Source of the DNA: Pelargonium nanum
Taxonomy: Eukaryota > Streptophyta > Magnoliopsida > Geraniales > Geraniaceae
Length of the DNA: 21,078 bases
Assembly: GCA_036897485.1 (NCBI GenBank)
Contig: JAYMTF010001839.1
Coordinates: forward strand, 1-21,078
Direction: 5' to 3'
How positions within the stretch are numbered: the first letter of the stretch is position 1; every line of letters begins with the position of its first letter. The notes beneath the pieces were generated by a model that had not been told where the DNA came from, made no database searches, and saw nothing but the letters and a program-made list of their open reading frames with translations. Made by a program: the position numbers and the translations under genes. Positions 17,757 through 21,078 of this stretch are shown one piece after another.

Positions 17757-19234
17757 CTGCCAAAAACATTCATCTCATTATCACATTTGCCCAACAATAA
17801 TTATTATAACATAATAAGACATCCTAAGATGTATCACGGAAATGAAAGGCAAGAATAGTTCCAAAATTAGCAAGTATCACATCAAAAGTTTAAACAAATC
17901 GACATGTAGTCGTCCAACTAGATAAGGTAGAAAGATAAAGTCAAAAGACACGATTTTGCGATGCTTGAATTTAAAGAAAATGTTCTGAAATGCAGTCATT
18001 TACACATTCCACCCACAAACTCTCTTTCACCATTAACCTAGTCAAAAGGTAGGCTGGAATGGAAAGAAACAATAAATAGTGAAACTAAAGTACAGAAACA
18101 GCAACTCAATTAACACTTGGGAATGGACATTAATTCATTTCAAACCATCTGGGTTATGCAAATCAAACTAATTTAGCAGCTACAGTTAACAATATTAGAA
18201 GCAATACCAACTATATTGAATCCACAAAACATCACCACAAACCCTAAAAACACTTCTTTTTTCACCAGCACAAGCCTAAAACGCATGGGAATGCACTCGT
18301 GCATACATGCCATTCCTCTATTCATTACAAACTATCTGGGCATATGCAAATCAAACCAATTGTGCCCCTACAGTTCTCAATATTAGAAACAACGATACTA
18401 GATTAAAGCTACAAACACCACCACAAACACTAAAAACACTTTTTCTATCAGTACAAACCTAAAACGCATGGGAATGCACCATTCAAGTGTACATGTCATT
18501 ACTATTCATTTCATTTCAAACAATCTTCACATATGTAAATCAAACCAATATATCACCACAGTTAACAATATTATAATCAAACAACAAATCCTAAAATAAT
18601 TGGGAAAACACATTTATCCTCACACACCGTTTCCTATTCGTTTCAAAAGATTTGGGCATGCGTGGTTCAATTGAACCAATATGTGATTCAATTATAAGGA
18701 ATAGAACTATATTAAACCTACAAAAAAATTGCCACAAACCCTAAAACAACATCCCAAGGCTTTCAAAGCTTGAACAACACAGAAACCCTAAAGCCACCCC
18801 TAAAAAACTTCCCATATACAATTGTTTGTCAAAAAAATCAAAACCCTCCAAGTTCTTAGATTCAAATTAAGCTTCCAAAAACTCATCATGAACACAACAA
18901 GTAACCAGAAGTTCTGAAAATAACATACAGACTAGTATCATTACATTATCAGCCATGCAATAGCTCATCGAAATCAATTCACTTTCCAAATATACAAGAT
19001 TCGAAATCCAAACAAAAATAATAATTCAAAAATGCTAAGAAATTTTTAAGGAAAACACGATTCAATAGTCAAAATTTGGCTCAAATTAGTAAGAGAGCCA
19101 TCAATGTTTTCCAGTTCCGGTGTAAAATTCCTCTTTTTTTCCTTTTCAGCTCCACATTTCCTCGGCATCCAAACGCATAAATTAACAAACAAAACACTAA
19201 ACAGATCTTTGTCGAATCAGATCTGAAGACAAAC
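17757..19234 (-). other. Long 5'-UTR intron of MAP65-3
   Basis: The acceptor TTTTTGGCAG|GTACAG at 17757/17756 leaves a 16-nt leader piece before the ATG. The matching donor CTGTTCAG|GTTTGT is at 19235/19234. The 1478-nt intron contains no coding signal but carries an internal tandem array. Long first introns in the 5' UTR often raise expression in plants; that role is inference here. Confidence 0.7.
18119..18760. repeat. Tandem array (about 170-180 bp period, about four copies) in the 5'-UTR intron
   Basis: Copies start near 18119, 18287 and 18470, with a fourth, weaker one from about 18600. Shared words are GGGAATG, CATTTCAAAC.ATCTGGG, TATGCAAATCAAACCAAT, ACAGTTAACAATATTA, CACCACAAACCCTAAAAACA and CCTAAAACGCAT. 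The period is 168 then 183 bp. Divergence increases toward the fourth copy. Confidence 0.8.
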
Positions 19235-19490
19235 CTGAACAGGCGAAGAAGCTATTTTGCGTAGCTCCTGAAATTTCCGATCTCAACCGAGAACGATAAA
19301 AATTACGAGATTTTCCTCAGAAGTGTTGTGTAGTCGAGACGGATCTGAAGACAAAACTGAACAAACGAAGATGCTGTTTTGCGTCTGTCCTGAAAATTTA
19401 CTTTCTCGAAACAGCGGACGTGAAATTTTCCCGAGAAAATTAGGAGATTTTCCTGGAAAGTGTTTTGTGTTTGTGTTTGGTGAATAGGGT
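19235..19490 (-). other. MAP65-3 5'-UTR exon, containing a tandem duplication
   Basis: Non-coding leader ending at the donor at 19235. There is no ATG on the minus strand between 19490 and 19235. A block of about 120 bp is repeated: 19219-19340 (GATCTGAAGACAAACCTGAA, then GCGAAGAAGCTATTTTGCGT) and 19341-19460 (GATCTGAAGACAAAACTGAA, then ACGAAGATGCTGTTTTGCGT). The distal copy has lost the splice donor: CAG|GTTTG became CAG|TTTTG. The transcription start is estimated, not seen. Confidence 0.6.
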
Positions 19491-19567
19491 TAGAGAGAAA
19501 GTAGCCGTTTATGGAAAAAGGTAACGTTTAAATTTGTTGGCTGAGAAGTCAGAAGAAAAGGACCGTT
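19486..19567 (-). promoter_or_regulatory. MAP65-3 promoter: two MSA cores and a telo-box
   Basis: On the minus strand AACGG cores occur at 19509-19505 (AAACGGCTA) and 19567-19563 (TTCAACGGTCC). The second fits most positions of the mitosis-specific activator consensus YCYAACGGYYA that MYB3R factors bind at G2/M genes. A telo-box core (AACCCTA, minus strand of TAGGGTT at 19486-19492) lies next to them, near the presumed start. The set suits a cytokinesis gene expressed at G2/M. Confidence 0.6.
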
Positions 19568-19653
19568 GAAACGAAGAGCGCTTGTTAAGGACTTGTTTAG
19601 TTGTTTTTATGAGAAACGTAACGACTCCAGATTTGAATTTCAAATTGGAATAA

Positions 19654-19694
19654 ATTATTATTATTATTATTATTATTGTTATTATTATTATTAT
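19654..19694. repeat. (ATT)n microsatellite
   Basis: About 13 ATT units with one GTT interruption, just upstream of the MAP65-3 promoter. It creates a spurious poly-Asn ORF on the minus strand and poly-Tyr on the plus strand. Confidence 0.95.
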
Positions 19695-19779
19695 GGAGGA
19701 GGTTTGGATCTAGTGCTTGTGGGTTTATTTTATGGATATTGGGATCGTCATAGTGAATAATGGAGAAAAATGTTGACAA

Positions 19780-20230
19780 TTTGGATCGTGACTCGTGACC
19801 GAAGCTGACAATTTGTGTCGTAATATGTGCAAAATTAGCGTGTTTAAGCTTACACGTTGTGCGATCGTGTTGTGTTCGTGTAAGGCATCCAAAATACGCG
19901 TGAACTACTAATAAGTTGTGTTGTGACACGTACGACACACGCTTAAGGAAAGAAGTGTAAATCAACTATAATAACGTGTCAAATGTGTTGGATCGTGTTT
20001 GTGTCAATCATGTCGTGTTGTGTCGTATCAATATCGTCTATTTAATTATCGTGTTAAACGTGTCATGTTAGTGTATTGTGTTTGTAAATGTGTTGTGTTC
20101 ATGTTAGCACAAACCAAAAATCTGATCTTAAAGAAATTTGCGGTCATATCGAATAATCATACACAATTTACATGCAAATTCGAACTTGACTGGCCCGCGG
20201 CTCAAAACCCGCTACCTGAATGAACCCGAC
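19780..20230. repeat. GTGT/CGTGT-rich diverged repeat
   Basis: Variants of CGTGTT, TCGTGTTGTG, ACGTGTCA and AACGTGTCATG recur many times from 19840 to 20110, followed by GACTGGCCCGCGG and a GAACCCGACC word at about 20221. The composition differs from the neighbours. It looks like an old dispersed element related to the ACCCGAAC-rich sequence at 12550-13600. No ends or coding capacity were recognised. Confidence 0.5.
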
Positions 20231-20480
20231 CTTTTTTTTTTCAATTCCACTTTGTGCTAAAACAGTTCCGAAAAAATTAATAGAATGAATTGTCAACTCT
20301 ACTTTTGGTGTATATAAGTTACATGTATCATCACACACTTACAGCTATATGCAAATTAACCGATCTATAATTATTTAAAAATTTCTCTAGTTTCTATGTT
20401 TATACGGTTGAATAATGTTCTTCTTACATTGGTACATGTTTAAAATTCAACAAATATTTGTCTACAAGTGATTTCTAAGT

Positions 20481-20569
20481 AACTTACATGCAACACGCGC
20501 TACAGACAATTCCTCGAGCATCGCAACTTACATGCAACACGTGCTACGTACAGTTTCTCGAGCATCTCG
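20481..20569 (+). repeat. Two-copy tandem repeat of about 44 bp
   Basis: AACTTACATGCAACACGCGC, then TACAGACAATTCCTCGAGCATC, at 20481-20522 is repeated from 20525 as AACTTACATGCAACACGTGC, then TACGTACAGTTTCTCGAGCATC. The second copy contains a CACGTG E-box made by one C-to-T difference. Confidence 0.85.
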
Positions 20570-20663
20570 TCACCGACCAACTTGTCAATTGAATTTACAA
20601 TTCAACCAACAAATTAATTTCACATCCAATCAAATTAATTCTACACCTTACATGGAATTAAAA

Positions 20664-21054
20664 TCACAAAAATGGTAAAATTGAAGAACTCTCAAATTGT
20701 TATGAATCATAATATAACAAACCTAAGATACACAATATATATTATTCGTGTGTGAGTTTTTGTGTTTTTAGACTCAACATGAACAGAACACGATTACAAA
20801 ATTAGTGAGCATAAACACACTTATTATATTTCGTTTCGTATTTGTGTCGTGTGTTGAAACACGAATTACCGATTCCTTTCACCAACCAACATAATCAACT
20901 ATATTGGGAACTCAATCAACAAATTAATCTGATGTTAGATCCAAATCTCAAATAGGAAAAGTCTACAAATTAGATAAAATCGACATCACAAAAAAAAGTG
21001 GTAAAATTGAAGAACAGTAATTTATTATGAATCATAGTATAACAAACCTAAAAT
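20664..21054 (+). repeat. Direct repeat, about 65 bp, 320 bp apart
   Basis: 20664-20730 and 20986-21054 share TCACAAAAA, GGTAAAATTGAAGAAC, TTATGAATCATA.TATAACA and AACCTAA. Upstream words (ACCAAC, CAACAAATTAAT) are also shared near 20577-20612 and 20880-20925. This is probably a tandem duplication with a unit of about 320 bp. No gene seen. Confidence 0.7.
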
Positions 21055-21078
21055 CTCCTCTAAGGGTACAAATGTAAT

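Noticed and set aside
19597..19965. 122-codon minus-strand ORF
   Set aside because: It is carried by an ATT microsatellite giving poly-Asn; the rest lies in the GTGT-rich repeat.
1..21078. tRNA, rRNA, CRISPR array or virus-derived genes
   Set aside because: I saw no cloverleaf, rRNA core, spaced short repeats, reverse transcriptase, integrase or capsid motifs in any reading frame provided. The repeats present are tandem or dispersed plant type.

Overview
This is nuclear DNA from a flowering plant, most likely a eudicot. Coding exons are split by GT-AG introns in AT-rich sequence. A clear MAP65-3/PLEIADE-type cytokinesis gene is present, together with an AHL-type PPC-domain gene, a Stowaway-like MITE and many decayed tandem repeats. 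I saw no bacterial, organellar or viral gene.

Layout. (1) 1-2040 and about 5560-7495 are the two arms of a large diverged inverted duplication. Each arm carries a small first coding exon (minus strand 335-125; plus strand 7214-7343), its promoter with a telo-box, and an array of a degenerate unit marked by TACCGTGTCATTCAAG. The two paralogous genes are therefore head to head; the left one runs off the window. (2) 2040-5560 is a very AT-rich spacer with small repeats. (3) 7344-9389 holds a decayed tandem array and a MITE. (4) 9390-12060 (plus) is a five-exon gene for a PPC/DUF296 protein of the AHL family. It has no AT-hook in any exon seen and stops early in its last exon. (5) 12061-13950 holds the out-of-frame remnant of the AHL tail and then repeats. 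(6) 14090-17740 (minus) is a complete 12-coding-exon MAP65-3 gene of 722 codons. It has a long 5'-UTR intron, a 5'-UTR exon at about 19235-19490 and mitosis-type (MSA) promoter motifs at 19505-19567. (7) 19600-21078 is repeat-rich intergenic DNA.

The most striking structure is inside intron 2 of the AHL-like gene. PPC exon 2 and its flanking intron are present three times. The two extra copies, 324 bp apart, are each preceded by an inverted copy of the same exon segment. This gives two near-identical foldbacks of about 122 nt (10155-10276 and 10479-10600). Read in the proper sense, both arms still spell the canonical AHL entry motif (LGANFAPQIITCHA on the inverted arm). This is the arrangement predicted for a young miRNA/siRNA gene born by inverted duplication of its own target family. 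The loops also contain a splice acceptor that would make each 3' arm a phase-compatible 65-nt cassette exon.

The AHL-like and MAP65-3 genes are convergent neighbours with no evident functional link: one is a chromatin/nuclear-matrix-type protein, the other a phragmoplast microtubule cross-linker.
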